Positions 55,886 to 64,000 of a stretch of DNA of 64,000 bases are shown piece by piece. Location: positions 89,263-153,262 of the forward strand of contig NZ_JAAVGY010000040.1 in assembly GCF_014799995.1 (NCBI RefSeq), written 5' to 3'. Within the stretch, counting starts at the first letter, position 1. Every line of letters starts with the position of its first letter. A model generated the notes under the pieces. The model ran no database searches and was not told the DNA's origin. It saw only the letters and a list, made by a program, of their open reading frames with translations. This DNA comes from Helicobacter sp. GTDB taxonomy: Bacteria > Campylobacterota > Campylobacteria > Campylobacterales > Helicobacteraceae. A program made the position numbers and the translations under genes.

Positions 55886-56759
55886 AGGGCGTGTCTTGAT
55901 AAACTGCAAAGTTTAGCCAATTTGCAAACAACATACTTGCGCTTGAACGCCAAATAAACATTGGATTGTTTTTTGCGTCATAATAGTGGAGGGGTGGGGT
56001 GATTTCTAAACCAAGATTCAAGTCGCGTTTGTATTCCAAATCTAAGGTTTCTTTAGAATATTCGGGGTGTCCTAAGATAAAAAAGTCTTTTTCGTCTTTG
56101 AGTGCCGCAATGCCGCTGACTTCTCCCTCAAGCAAGATTTTTAAATGTTGATTAGTGCGCACTTGGGATTCGTTAATGCCAGAATGCCTAGAATGTGGAA
56201 TCTTGACAATTTCATCTAACCCATTAAGAAGCAAGTCTTTTTCTACGCAAAAATGGTCAAATACTCCAAAAAGTTTAGAATCTAAAGGGATTTTTTGGAT
56301 TTTGTGAAAATAGTGCAATCCCGCCATTGCTCCCCAGCAAAGATATAAGGTGCTCGTGCAATTTTCCTTTAGAAAATCCATAATGCGCATAAATTCTCCC
56401 CAATACTTCACTGCTTCAAAGTCTAAATGCTCAATCGGAGCTCCTGTAACAATCGCCCCGTCAAATTTGCGATTCTTAATGTTTTCAAAATTGACATAAA
56501 AACGTTCCAAGTGAGACTTTGGGGTGTTTTTCCCTATATAGCTCGCAGTAGAAAGCAGGGTGATATTGACTTGCAAAGGAGAGTTTGCAAGCAGGGAGAG
56601 GATTTGGTTTTCTGTCTCTATTTTGGTTGGCATAAGGTTGAAAATCAGCACCTCTAAAGCGCGAATATCTTGGGATTTCGCGTGATTGTAACCCATAATA
56701 AACGCATTTTGCTTGAGCAGTGAGAAAGCGGGAATATCCTCTGGAATCACTAATGGCAT
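55872..56759 (-). CDS. metA: Homoserine O-acyltransferase (MetA family)
   Basis: A 295-residue enzyme that activates homoserine for methionine synthesis. The catalytic cysteine is in TLYLCWGAMAGLHYFH, with the EHLDFEAVKYW segment and the active-site HPEYSKETLDLEY. I chose the ATG at 56759, preceded by AAGGA at 5 bases; a longer frame would overlap metY with unrelated residues. Many bacterial MetA enzymes use acetyl-CoA, and the downstream metY-type enzyme fits an acetyl product, but acyl specificity is not proven here. Confidence 0.93.
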   Translation of the reverse strand: MPLVIPEDIPAFSLLKQNAFIMGYNHAKSQDIRALEVLIFNLMPTKIETENQILSLLANSPLQVNITLLSTASYIGKNTPKSHLERFYVNFENIKNRKFDGAIVTGAPIEHLDFEAVKYWGEFMRIMDFLKENCTSTLYLCWGAMAGLHYFHKIQKIPLDSKLFGVFDHFCVEKDLLLNGLDEIVKIPHSRHSGINESQVRTNQHLKILLEGEVSGIAALKDEKDFFILGHPEYSKETLDLEYKRDLNLGLEITPPLHYYDAKNNPMFIWRSSASMLFANWLNFAVYQDTPFILS

Positions 56760-56767
56760 AAGAATCC

Positions 56768-58066
56768 TTATTTCTCTAGTGCTTGCTTCAAGTCGGCAAT
56801 CAAGTCTAGCGGAGATTCTAATCCAATGCTTAAGCGAATCGTGCAAGGCGTAATGCCAGCAGATTTCAACTCGGCTTCATTGAGTTGTGAATGCGTAGTG
56901 GAAGCAGGGTGAATCACAAGAGATTTGGAATCCCCGATATTTGCCACGATTGCGAAAATCTCTAGTGCATTGCAAACCCTTTTTGCTTCCTCATAGCTAG
57001 AGACTTCAAAACTCAAAAGCCCGCTTGCATTGGAATTAGTGAAATATTTTTTCAGTAAATGATGATAGGAATTGTCCTCCAATCCGGGATAGAATACATT
57101 TTTGACTTTTGGGTGTTGTTGTAAGAATCGCGCAACCTCTAGTGCGTTTTGGCTATGTTTTTTGATACGCAATTCTAGCGTTTCTAGTCCTTGCAAGATA
57201 ATCCAAGCATTTTGCGGAGAGAGTGTCGCGCCAATGTTGCGTAACCATTCTGTAATCAGTCGGATTCCAAAGATTGGCAGAGCTTCTGCAAGTGAAGCAT
57301 ACACAAGTCCGTGATAACTTTCATCGGGCGTATTGAACGCAGGATAACGAGGATTTTTCACAAGTAAATCGTTTAATCCTTTGCGCTCAATCACGACACC
57401 CCCTAGCGCGCTTCCTTGCCCATTGACATATTTGCTAAGGCTATAAACGCAAACATCTACTCCGAAGTCAAAGGGTTTGTGCAAAAATGCAGTTGCCACG
57501 GTGTTATCACAAATCGTTACGATTCCATATTTTTGGGCGATTTTAACGATTTTTTCTACATCGGCAATTGCAATTTGTGGATTGGAGAGGCTCTCAAAGA
57601 AAATGACTTTTGTTTTCTCATCAATCGCAGATTCTAAAGTGCCCTCAATATCGTCAATATCAAACGCTTTGGATTGAATCCCAAAACGTTTAAGCGTATG
57701 CACGATGAGCGTTTGCGTCCCGCCGTAGATTTTGTTAGAATACACGATACTATCGCCGTTTTGCGCAAGGTTGGCTAATGCGTAAAAAATCGCAGCAGTT
57801 CCGCTCGCAGTAGCGACTCCAAACGCTCCACCCTCAACGGCTGCTAGGCGGTCTCCTAGGATTCTGTAAGTTGGATTTGTGAGCCTAGAGTAGATATTGC
57901 CAAGCTCTTGTAAGCCAAATCTTGCTGCGGCTTGTTCTAAAGTCTCAAAACTATAAGCGGTGTTTTGGTAAATCGGCACGCTTAAGGTGCGCTCTTTATC
58001 ATAAGTGTAGCCTGCGTGCAATGCGAGTGTTTCTTGTGTGTAGTTGTGGTGAGGTAAATTTGCCAT
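56768..58066 (-). CDS. metY: O-acetylhomoserine sulfhydrylase (MetY) family enzyme
   Basis: A 432-residue Cys/Met-metabolism PLP enzyme. The PLP lysine lies in YSLSKYVNGQGSALGG, with the cofactor-binding SGTAAIFYALANL and the conserved HPASTTHSQL end motif. It makes homocysteine directly from activated homoserine and sulfide. metA follows after 8 bases, forming a two-gene methionine operon. An AT-rich dyad upstream of its start overlaps the likely promoter. Confidence 0.93.
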   Translation of the reverse strand: MANLPHHNYTQETLALHAGYTYDKERTLSVPIYQNTAYSFETLEQAAARFGLQELGNIYSRLTNPTYRILGDRLAAVEGGAFGVATASGTAAIFYALANLAQNGDSIVYSNKIYGGTQTLIVHTLKRFGIQSKAFDIDDIEGTLESAIDEKTKVIFFESLSNPQIAIADVEKIVKIAQKYGIVTICDNTVATAFLHKPFDFGVDVCVYSLSKYVNGQGSALGGVVIERKGLNDLLVKNPRYPAFNTPDESYHGLVYASLAEALPIFGIRLITEWLRNIGATLSPQNAWIILQGLETLELRIKKHSQNALEVARFLQQHPKVKNVFYPGLEDNSYHHLLKKYFTNSNASGLLSFEVSSYEEAKRVCNALEIFAIVANIGDSKSLVIHPASTTHSQLNEAELKSAGITPCTIRLSIGLESPLDLIADLKQALEK

Positions 58067-58097
58067 TTTTATTTCCTTGTATTTAAAATTTCGTGGA

Positions 58098-58139
58098 ATT
58101 ATATCATAAATTTATAAAAATACAATATGTATTTATAAA
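58098..58139 (-). promoter_or_regulatory. Promoter with overlapping dyad for the metY-metA operon
   Basis: A minus-strand TATAAT (58103-58098) lies 31 bases upstream of the metY start. Just upstream is a near-perfect dyad with arms TTTATAAAAATAC (58111-58123) and GTATTTATAAA (58129-58139). It covers the -35 region, as an operator would. The regulator is unknown. Confidence 0.45.
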
Positions 58140-58450
58140 TTTTATAAAATAATTTAATGGAATTGGTTTTATTCTTGAGATTCTGCGAAGTTTGCCACCA
58201 AGTCCTTGCAAGAGGTGTTGCCTCGTGGCAATTCAAGCAAAAGAATCTTACGAGACTTCATAGTTGGATTAACTTAAAGTGCAAGATGATAGATTGCCAC
58301 GAATGCTTTTTAGCTCTCGCAAGGATGCAAAATAGAATTAAAGGTTGGATTCTGGATTGTTGCGCTGATAATTGGCTTGATAAAAGGGATTTGTGCTTGG
58401 AAGATTGCGACAGCCCCCAAGGGCTTTGCAATTATAAGAGGTTTGAAGTG
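58140..58450. repeat. Intergenic region with degenerate palindromic repeats
   Basis: No gene I can support lies between metY and the chemoreceptor gene. Degenerate relatives of the repeat family near 23.6 kb are visible: about 58288-58324 (ATAGATTGCCACGAATGC ... CTCGCAAGGATG) and 58403-58432 (GATTGCGACAGCC ... GGGCTTTGCAAT, with CCC/GGG pairing). An open frame at 58157-58552 overlaps these repeats and shows no family likeness. Confidence 0.5.
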
Positions 58451-60502
58451 TTAAAATTTCTTTTTATTGACATCATCAAAAATCTTATTGGCAATGTCAT
58501 CTACGGAATTACTAATGTCTTGCGCGCGACTTGCAACCTCTACATTTTGTGAGGTGGTATGTTCTAATTGCGCGACTGCCCCGTTAATTTGCCCGATTCC
58601 TAAAGTTTGTTCTTTGATAGATTCGCTCATATCATTGATACTTTGCACGAGAATATTTACATTTGCCTCAATCTCGCTTAGTGATTTTCCTGTTCGTTCC
58701 GCTAGTTTGCGCACCTCATCAGCAACAACAGCGAATCCTCTTCCGTGTTCTCCAGCCCTTGCGGCTTCAATCGCGGCATTGAGCGCAAGCAAGTTGGTTT
58801 GGTCAGCAATATCACGAATCACACCCGTGATATTGCGAATATCGTTTGCCTGATTGCTGACATCGTTTGCGCGACTAGAGACATTTTCCATAGAGGAGCT
58901 GATTTCCTCCAATGCAGAAGAGGTTTGTTGTAAGGAAGCGGCTTGGGCTTGTGAGCCCTCGTTAAGATGAATCACCGCTTGATTCAAGTCTTTTGCGCTT
59001 GTTTCTAGCTCCTGTGCAAATCTTGAGGAAGTGCGTAGCATTTCTTTGATATTTTCTCCTAAATGATTGGTTGTCGTCTCTACGCTTCCTTTTGCATTTG
59101 GTATTTCTGTGGTGAAGTCTAAATCAATATAGCTTTTAAAGACGCGTGAAATCTCATTCATATTGCTACCGATTTTGTGTTGTAGAATATCTAGCATATT
59201 GTTGAGCACATTTTTTAGCTCTATGAGTTGTGGATTATGAGGATTCTCTACGATTCTTGCGGTTAAGTCTCCTTCCTCTATTGTCTTAGCGGTTTGTGCG
59301 GATTGGGCAATGGCGATTTTGTCTTTTTCTAAGCCGTGTTGGACTTTTTCAATATTTTTGTTAATCGCAATTCTCATTACTCCAAGCTCGTCTTCTGCTT
59401 TAGGCTTAGTGAGTAAGGGTGGATTGGGTGTTTCGTGATTAATGTATTTTAAGAAATCGAAGAGCAATTCAGAAATGCTATTGATACGACTAAGCAAAGA
59501 GAATTTGATAATCAAGAAAGACGCAAGCAAAAGTGCCAAAAGAATAATGATAATACTTGCCACGATGAGAAGTTCAATTTTTTCATTGGTTTCTGTGAAA
59601 TCTTTGAGAAGCACTTCTGTTAGGATATATAAATCCAAAGTGTCATTATAATCTACATAGGATTTGTATTCATTTCCATTTGCAGCATAATCAATTTCTC
59701 CTGTTTTTAAATCTTGCAAATAGGGATAATCACTTGGTTTGCCTGTTTTTCCAAAGATAAAGGAATCATTCTTTTTGTCCAAAATCGTGATTTTTCCTTC
59801 TTTTCCAATGTGCATATTGCTTAGCTTTTGTGTAATCAAATCATAAAAATCTTTTAAGTTATACGCAACAAATAAAATCCCAATGGTTTGCTTATTTTCA
59901 TCTAAAATGGGTTTATAGATAGACATATAATCTCTACCCACAAGGCGCACTTTCCCACGAAAGATACTCGGATTGCTCTTTGTCATTTCGGCATACGCAG
60001 GGTGGGAGGCATTAATGGAAGTGCCTACGACTCTATTTCCTGCTTCATCTTTCAAAGAAGTAGAAATGCGCACAAACTCATTATTATCATTGCGCACAAA
60101 AATTGTCGCTACTCCCCCTGTGAGCTTGGAAAAATTATCTACTAAGTCTGTATCGCCTACAAGATTGATTCCATTAAACATTAGACTAGGCACACTTTTT
60201 TGATTAATCGTTGTAAAGTTCCCAAGTCTATAACTATTAGCCCTTGTTTCACCATAACGAGTGGAGAAGTCGTTTTCAAAAAAGTTCAGTGAATTATCTG
60301 CTTCTTTGATGATTTGGTTAGAAACGACTTCAAAGTTTCCCTCAATGATATGTCCCATTTGGTTGATTTGTAATTCTAATTGACTTTGAGTAAATCTATC
60401 CATAACAATTTGAATCAATAATACGAAAGGCACAGCAATCACTAAGGCAATAACGACTTGAATACAGGAAAACTTTTTCCCCACAGAGAGTTTATTCCAC
60501 AT
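58451..60502 (-). CDS. Methyl-accepting chemotaxis protein
   Basis: A 683-residue chemoreceptor. It has an N-terminal membrane helix (about 13-33), a periplasmic Cache-type sensor (about 35-295, with ATIFVRNDNNEFVRISTSLKDEAGNRV and GRDYMSIYKPI), and a second helix (about 310-335). A HAMP linker and a long signalling coiled coil follow, with the hairpin tip AIEAARAGEHGRGFAVVADEVRKLAERT. I chose the ATG at 60502 with AAAGGA 5 bases upstream. A TATAAT near 60539 (minus) is the likely promoter. The ligand is unknown. Confidence 0.9.
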   Translation of the reverse strand: MWNKLSVGKKFSCIQVVIALVIAVPFVLLIQIVMDRFTQSQLELQINQMGHIIEGNFEVVSNQIIKEADNSLNFFENDFSTRYGETRANSYRLGNFTTINQKSVPSLMFNGINLVGDTDLVDNFSKLTGGVATIFVRNDNNEFVRISTSLKDEAGNRVVGTSINASHPAYAEMTKSNPSIFRGKVRLVGRDYMSIYKPILDENKQTIGILFVAYNLKDFYDLITQKLSNMHIGKEGKITILDKKNDSFIFGKTGKPSDYPYLQDLKTGEIDYAANGNEYKSYVDYNDTLDLYILTEVLLKDFTETNEKIELLIVASIIIILLALLLASFLIIKFSLLSRINSISELLFDFLKYINHETPNPPLLTKPKAEDELGVMRIAINKNIEKVQHGLEKDKIAIAQSAQTAKTIEEGDLTARIVENPHNPQLIELKNVLNNMLDILQHKIGSNMNEISRVFKSYIDLDFTTEIPNAKGSVETTTNHLGENIKEMLRTSSRFAQELETSAKDLNQAVIHLNEGSQAQAASLQQTSSALEEISSSMENVSSRANDVSNQANDIRNITGVIRDIADQTNLLALNAAIEAARAGEHGRGFAVVADEVRKLAERTGKSLSEIEANVNILVQSINDMSESIKEQTLGIGQINGAVAQLEHTTSQNVEVASRAQDISNSVDDIANKIFDDVNKKKF

Positions 60503-60666
60503 ATTAATCCTTTCTGAAAAATGAATAAAAAACTTAAAATTATACTTAAGAAACACTTAAGAAAAGGTAAATTTAAAAATTCATCGCTCGTGATTGTTTG
60601 TTTGGAATCTTAAAGAGAGAATATCTCCCTACCCAAGCGCAAGACTTGCGCTAGGAAGTTGCTAAA

Positions 60667-62916
60667 TTATTGTTTTAGCTGCAAGAGGGTGTTAAGGATT
60701 TGGTCAGAAGTCGTAATAGACTTAGAGCTTGCTTGGAATCCACGTTGCACCACGATAAGTTGTGTCAAGCCTCTACTTAAGTCGGTGTTACTCATCTCAA
60801 GTTTAGAAGCTTCAATGCTCGCTCTTCCTCCTGTTCCTGCTGCTCCAATGGTTGCATTTCCAGAGTTTGGAGATTCGGAATAGAGATTGTTACCTTGTTC
60901 TTGCAAGCCCTCGTAGTTGGCAAAAGTCGCTACCGCTACTTGCGCAAGGGCTAGGTTTTGCCCATTATCAAAGACACCAATCATTGTTCCAGTCGCGTCA
61001 AAGTAGAAATCTTTCAAGATTCCAGAGGCATAACCATTGCCCCCCACTTCATTGGCTTGGGATTCTTTCGCTGTGCTTGTAAGTCCATCATAGCCGCCGC
61101 CTGTTCCAAAGTCTAGGTTGATTGCTTGTGGGAATCTCGCCCCATTGTTTGGTTTGAATTGAATCGTAGAGGGGTTGAATCCTATCAATTCTCCTTGCTC
61201 ACCAAAGGTTACATTTCCGCCCTCAAGGACATTTGGACGCTGTGCTGTTGCACCGAGTAATTCCGCAGGTTCGGGCACAATGATACGCCAATTCCATTGG
61301 TTACCTTGCACTTTGACAAACTCAATTTGGAATTCGTGTTTGTTCCCAAGACTATCAAAAATCTCTACGGTTTGCCCATAGTTAGCCATTCTAAAGCCAC
61401 CTGTGCTTGTTACATTTCCACCCTCTACTAAAACACCTGTGTTCATTCCTTTCATTTGGTTTTTGAAAAGCACATTGGTGGTGTTGAGAGTGTCATTATA
61501 ACCAGAAACAAAGATATTCAAGTTATCATAAGCTGAAAATTGGTCAGTTCCGGGGACTAATCCGTCTTGTTTGTTGTTGATTTCAAATTGTCCTGAATTG
61601 TTCAAAATCACGCTTACGCTGTAATTGCTTTGTCCAAATCCAGCAGCGATTCCTGCTGCTGCTGCCGCAGAATCTCCACCAAATGCTTTGACTTTATTAG
61701 CGTCTTGTTGGATAATTGAGCGCAAGTCCTCTGTGGTTCTGAATTGTCCAGAAGTGGAATCCGCATCGGTTTGTGTTGTGTAAATATACTTAAATGCAGT
61801 GGTTACGGTTTGGTCTGCATTAAAGCCGCCCATTCCATCGTCAAATCCACCATTAGCAAAGATTCCGTTATCAAACCCTGTCGCACGAATGTTTTTGTTT
61901 GTGCCATCTCCGTCAAGTTGGTTGAGGTTTTGCAAAATCAACATTCCGTTTTGTGTCAGAGCCTCTACACCTGTTTTGTCTTTGACATTGTTAATTGCCA
62001 CTTGTGCAGCTAGCAAATGAGAAGAGCCAGAAATCGCTGCGTTATTTGTCCAAGTAATAGTTTGTCCATTAATAGTAACAGTGGTTGTAATAGGACCTGC
62101 GGCAGGATTTGGGTCAAGTGCTATGCGGCTTGAAGTCGCTGTCTGATAGCTTACCCAGATTCCTTGTCCCTCTTGTAGCATTAAAGCCTCTCCGCTTGCG
62201 TCAAACATTACTCCCATATCTTGTTCTACTTCAAGTTGTTTATCATTAGTATCATAGATTCTATCCAATCCACCAGAGATATAGTTGTTTGCCGCAGTGC
62301 TATCTAGTGGGCTTGGGCAAGTGATGTTTTCGGTTTTTCTTCCGCTTGTGAGGTTGATATTACCTGTTACGATAGTGGTTGCTTTAGCCGGAATTGTCAT
62401 ACGTGGGTCAATCGTGATATTTTTGATAGGACCGGTAGAATCTACGCGGTTGATTTCTCCGCTACCGCAAGAACAACCCAACTTAGAAAGGTCTCGCACC
62501 CAACCTTGCACGATAAAGCCGCTTGTTGTAACGAGATTCCCTACCGCGTCAAAAGAGAATGCTCCATCACGAGTATACATTCTTGTATATCCTGCGTTGT
62601 TGCTCACAACAAACATACCATTTCCACTTAGAGCCAAGTCCGCTTTCCTATCGGTGTTTTGCATAGAACCTTGTGAAAAGACTTTCGTTGTAGTGTTGAT
62701 ACTTGTTCCAAGTCCTACGGAGTAATCATTCACCCCGCCATATCCTGCATAAGGAATCGTAGCAGAACGGCGAGTTTGGCTTACCATTGTAGAAAAATCT
62801 GCACGAGAATATTTAAAACCATTTGTATTGACATTGGCGATATTGTTAGATTCTACATCAAGGGCGACTTGATGTGCTTGCATACCGCTTACACCTGACC
62901 ATAATGAACGTAACAT
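60667..62916 (-). CDS. flgE: Flagellar hook protein
   Basis: A 749-residue protein with the conserved flagellar rod/hook N terminus (LRSLWSGVSGMQAHQVALDVESNNIANVNTNG begins with the SNNIANVNT motif). The C terminus is the matching helix (LSRGLTQLIVVQRGFQASSKSI). The large variable middle makes the surface domains; H. pylori FlgE is about 718 residues. It polymerises into the hook joining rod and filament. It stands alone with a sigma-54 promoter. A short GC-rich hairpin at 60636-60652 lies just beyond its stop but lacks a T run. Confidence 0.95.
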   Translation of the reverse strand: MLRSLWSGVSGMQAHQVALDVESNNIANVNTNGFKYSRADFSTMVSQTRRSATIPYAGYGGVNDYSVGLGTSINTTTKVFSQGSMQNTDRKADLALSGNGMFVVSNNAGYTRMYTRDGAFSFDAVGNLVTTSGFIVQGWVRDLSKLGCSCGSGEINRVDSTGPIKNITIDPRMTIPAKATTIVTGNINLTSGRKTENITCPSPLDSTAANNYISGGLDRIYDTNDKQLEVEQDMGVMFDASGEALMLQEGQGIWVSYQTATSSRIALDPNPAAGPITTTVTINGQTITWTNNAAISGSSHLLAAQVAINNVKDKTGVEALTQNGMLILQNLNQLDGDGTNKNIRATGFDNGIFANGGFDDGMGGFNADQTVTTAFKYIYTTQTDADSTSGQFRTTEDLRSIIQQDANKVKAFGGDSAAAAAGIAAGFGQSNYSVSVILNNSGQFEINNKQDGLVPGTDQFSAYDNLNIFVSGYNDTLNTTNVLFKNQMKGMNTGVLVEGGNVTSTGGFRMANYGQTVEIFDSLGNKHEFQIEFVKVQGNQWNWRIIVPEPAELLGATAQRPNVLEGGNVTFGEQGELIGFNPSTIQFKPNNGARFPQAINLDFGTGGGYDGLTSTAKESQANEVGGNGYASGILKDFYFDATGTMIGVFDNGQNLALAQVAVATFANYEGLQEQGNNLYSESPNSGNATIGAAGTGGRASIEASKLEMSNTDLSRGLTQLIVVQRGFQASSKSITTSDQILNTLLQLKQ

Positions 62917-62952
62917 TTGTAATCCTTTATCAAAAAGTATTTTGCAAAGGGT

Positions 62953-62970
62953 AAAGCAACTAGCGTTCCA
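62953..62970 (-). promoter_or_regulatory. Sigma-54 promoter of flgE
   Basis: On the minus strand, TGGAAC, a 5-base spacer and TTGCTTT give the -24 GG and -12 GC elements with exactly ten bases between them. It lies about 37 bases upstream of the flgE start. Hook genes in Helicobacter and Campylobacter are RpoN-dependent (FlgR activator), so site and gene agree. Confidence 0.85.
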
Positions 62971-63195
62971 CTTTTTGACTAACTCTAAAGATTGAATAGG
63001 AATAAGGATTTGTTTGCAATGCGAATTAGCCTAGAATCTTAAACGAGGGGAATCAATAGGATTTAAGTAGGATTTGAAAATATGGGCAAATTTTCTACAT
63101 AAAGACACATTTGTCTAGTTCCGATTCTTATTTTAAAAGCTTTTAATATGGCATATAGATAGAATATAGCTTAAATTGATTAAAATTATAGAGTG

Positions 63196-64000
63196 ATGAT
63201 GAACCACAAGAGCTATTTATTTTAGGAAGCGAATTAGATTATTCACTTATTTGCCGCTTTCTTCAGTTTTTTTGTCGCATTTGCCTTTGCACAAAGCAAT
63301 GCTATTGTGGTTGATGGAGTGGCACATCAAGGCAAGGGTGCGCCTCATATTGTCCAATCCTCTAATGGAACAGATGTTCTAAATATCGTTAAGCCCACAG
63401 CAGGCGGTGTATCACATAATAAATTTTAGAATATAATGTATCTGAACAAAATCTCATCTTAAATAACCATACCTATAAAACCGGCATTTTGCAGGGTAAA
63501 AGCACGCTTAGTGGCACAGTTGCGTTTAATCCAAACTTTGGCACAGGAAATGCCGCACGAATCATTTTAAATGAGGTAACATCAAATTCCACTACCGCTT
63601 TAGAGGGATATACGGAGATTTTTGGGCAGAGGGCAGCATTAGTGATTGCCAATCCAAACGGAATAACAGCAGCCGGAGCAGGTTTTATAAACCTCTCTCG
63701 TTTGACTATGGTAACAGGTAAGCCAAATATGGTTGGGGGCAAACTTCAAGATTTTACAATCTCACAGGTTGGAACGATTAGCATTAAGGGGAAAGGCGAG
63801 CAGGCTTTTGGCTTACATATTCTAGAAAGTCCCGCGGAATTAGTTTCTAATGCGGTGAAAATTGCGGGTAATATTTATGTTGATAATGACCAAGAATTAA
63901 ATATTAAAACCGGTAATCATCAATATGATTACAATACCAAGCAAATAACTTCCAAAAATGACATAGCAGCGCAGTCTATATTAGCACTAGATAGTTCTGC
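63196..64000 (+). pseudogene. 5' end of a two-partner-secretion adhesin (filamentous haemagglutinin-like), frameshifted; runs off the window
   Basis: The TPS (haemagglutination activity) domain is clear in translation: QSNAIVVDGVAHQGKG, KPTAGGVSHNKF, ARIILNEVTS and the hallmark VIANPNGITAAGAGFINLSR. The frame is broken. The start MMNHKSYLF meets a stop at 63223-63225 in a T run; the frame then has to shift near 63245. After SHNKF it stops at 63427-63429, where one extra T would continue into EYNVSEQNLIL. From 63429 it stays open to the window end. It is probably inactive as sequenced, unless slipped. The transporter gene (TpsB) is not seen. Confidence 0.8.

Noticed and set aside
58157..58552. 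Open frame of 131 codons between metY and the chemoreceptor gene
   Set aside because: It overlaps degenerate repeats and the end of the chemoreceptor gene, has no ribosome site and resembles no protein.
60636..60652. Intrinsic terminator after flgE
   Set aside because: A 6-bp stem (AGCGCA/TGCGCT) is present, but no T run follows on the minus strand, so I do not call it a terminator.
60503..60666. Sigma-28 promoter for the chemoreceptor gene
   Set aside because: I could not find a convincing CGAT-type -10 with proper spacing; a sigma-70-like TATAAT is the better candidate.

Overview
The window looks like chromosome of a non-pylori, probably enterohepatic Helicobacter, or a close relative in the Campylobacterota. 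The background is AT-rich. Several neighbourhoods match H. pylori as I remember it: rpmE-rsmI-TrmH (the HP0551-0553 order) and nucT / poly-E protein / gmk (the HP0321-0323 order). Histidine and isoleucine-valine genes (hisIE, ilvE, ilvD), which H. pylori largely lacks, point away from H. pylori itself. The genus call is inference; I could not search any database.

Layout. 1-8.9 kb is housekeeping: the end of an efflux outer-membrane channel, then ilvE, an SPFH protein, hisIE, a small membrane protein and pdxA, then gatA, guaB and an unknown small gene. 9.0-12.3 kb is a defence patch on the minus strand: a type II adenine methyltransferase with a probable restriction enzyme, then an Hpy99I-like endonuclease and its methyltransferase. 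It abuts ilvD, and a 102-bp copy of the ilvD 3' end lies on the far side of the Hpy99I-like pair. 14.2-22.0 kb (minus) holds a P-loop gene with two G11 tracts, ccoI, an aminotransferase, two cell-envelope genes, a TrmH-family methyltransferase, rsmI and rpmE. hisS follows, then a repeat-rich intergenic region, a secreted protein, an EF-hand protein and sodB.

27.8-44.0 kb is the main accessory region. A GC-rich carboxynorspermidine-synthase-like gene carries two in-frame palindromic insertions. It is followed by an Mrr-like nuclease gene flanked by 15-bp direct repeats, and a type III mod gene broken by a 4-bp duplication. Next come a small membrane protein, a frameshifted rhuM gene and an intact res. 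A second, intact type III res-mod pair follows. Last is a two-gene module of a three-Cys-motif partner (TcmP-like) and a Gp37/Gp68 (DUF5131) cysteine-motif protein. This last pair is my best candidate for a poorly described system.

44.1-62.9 kb returns to core genes: cysS, a membrane protein of the SafE/copper-related family, a PilM/N/O-like competence platform, nucT, a poly-E protein with a receiver-like start, gmk, carB, a Sua5-like protein, metA and metY, a chemoreceptor and flgE with a clear sigma-54 promoter. The right edge holds the 5' end of a two-partner-secretion (filamentous haemagglutinin-like) adhesin broken by several frameshifts.

Two themes recur. First, restriction-type genes sit directly at the 3' ends of housekeeping genes, with short duplicated flanks. 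Second, small changes alter or could switch genes: G tracts, a tetranucleotide duplication, T-run slips, and palindromes inserted in frame.
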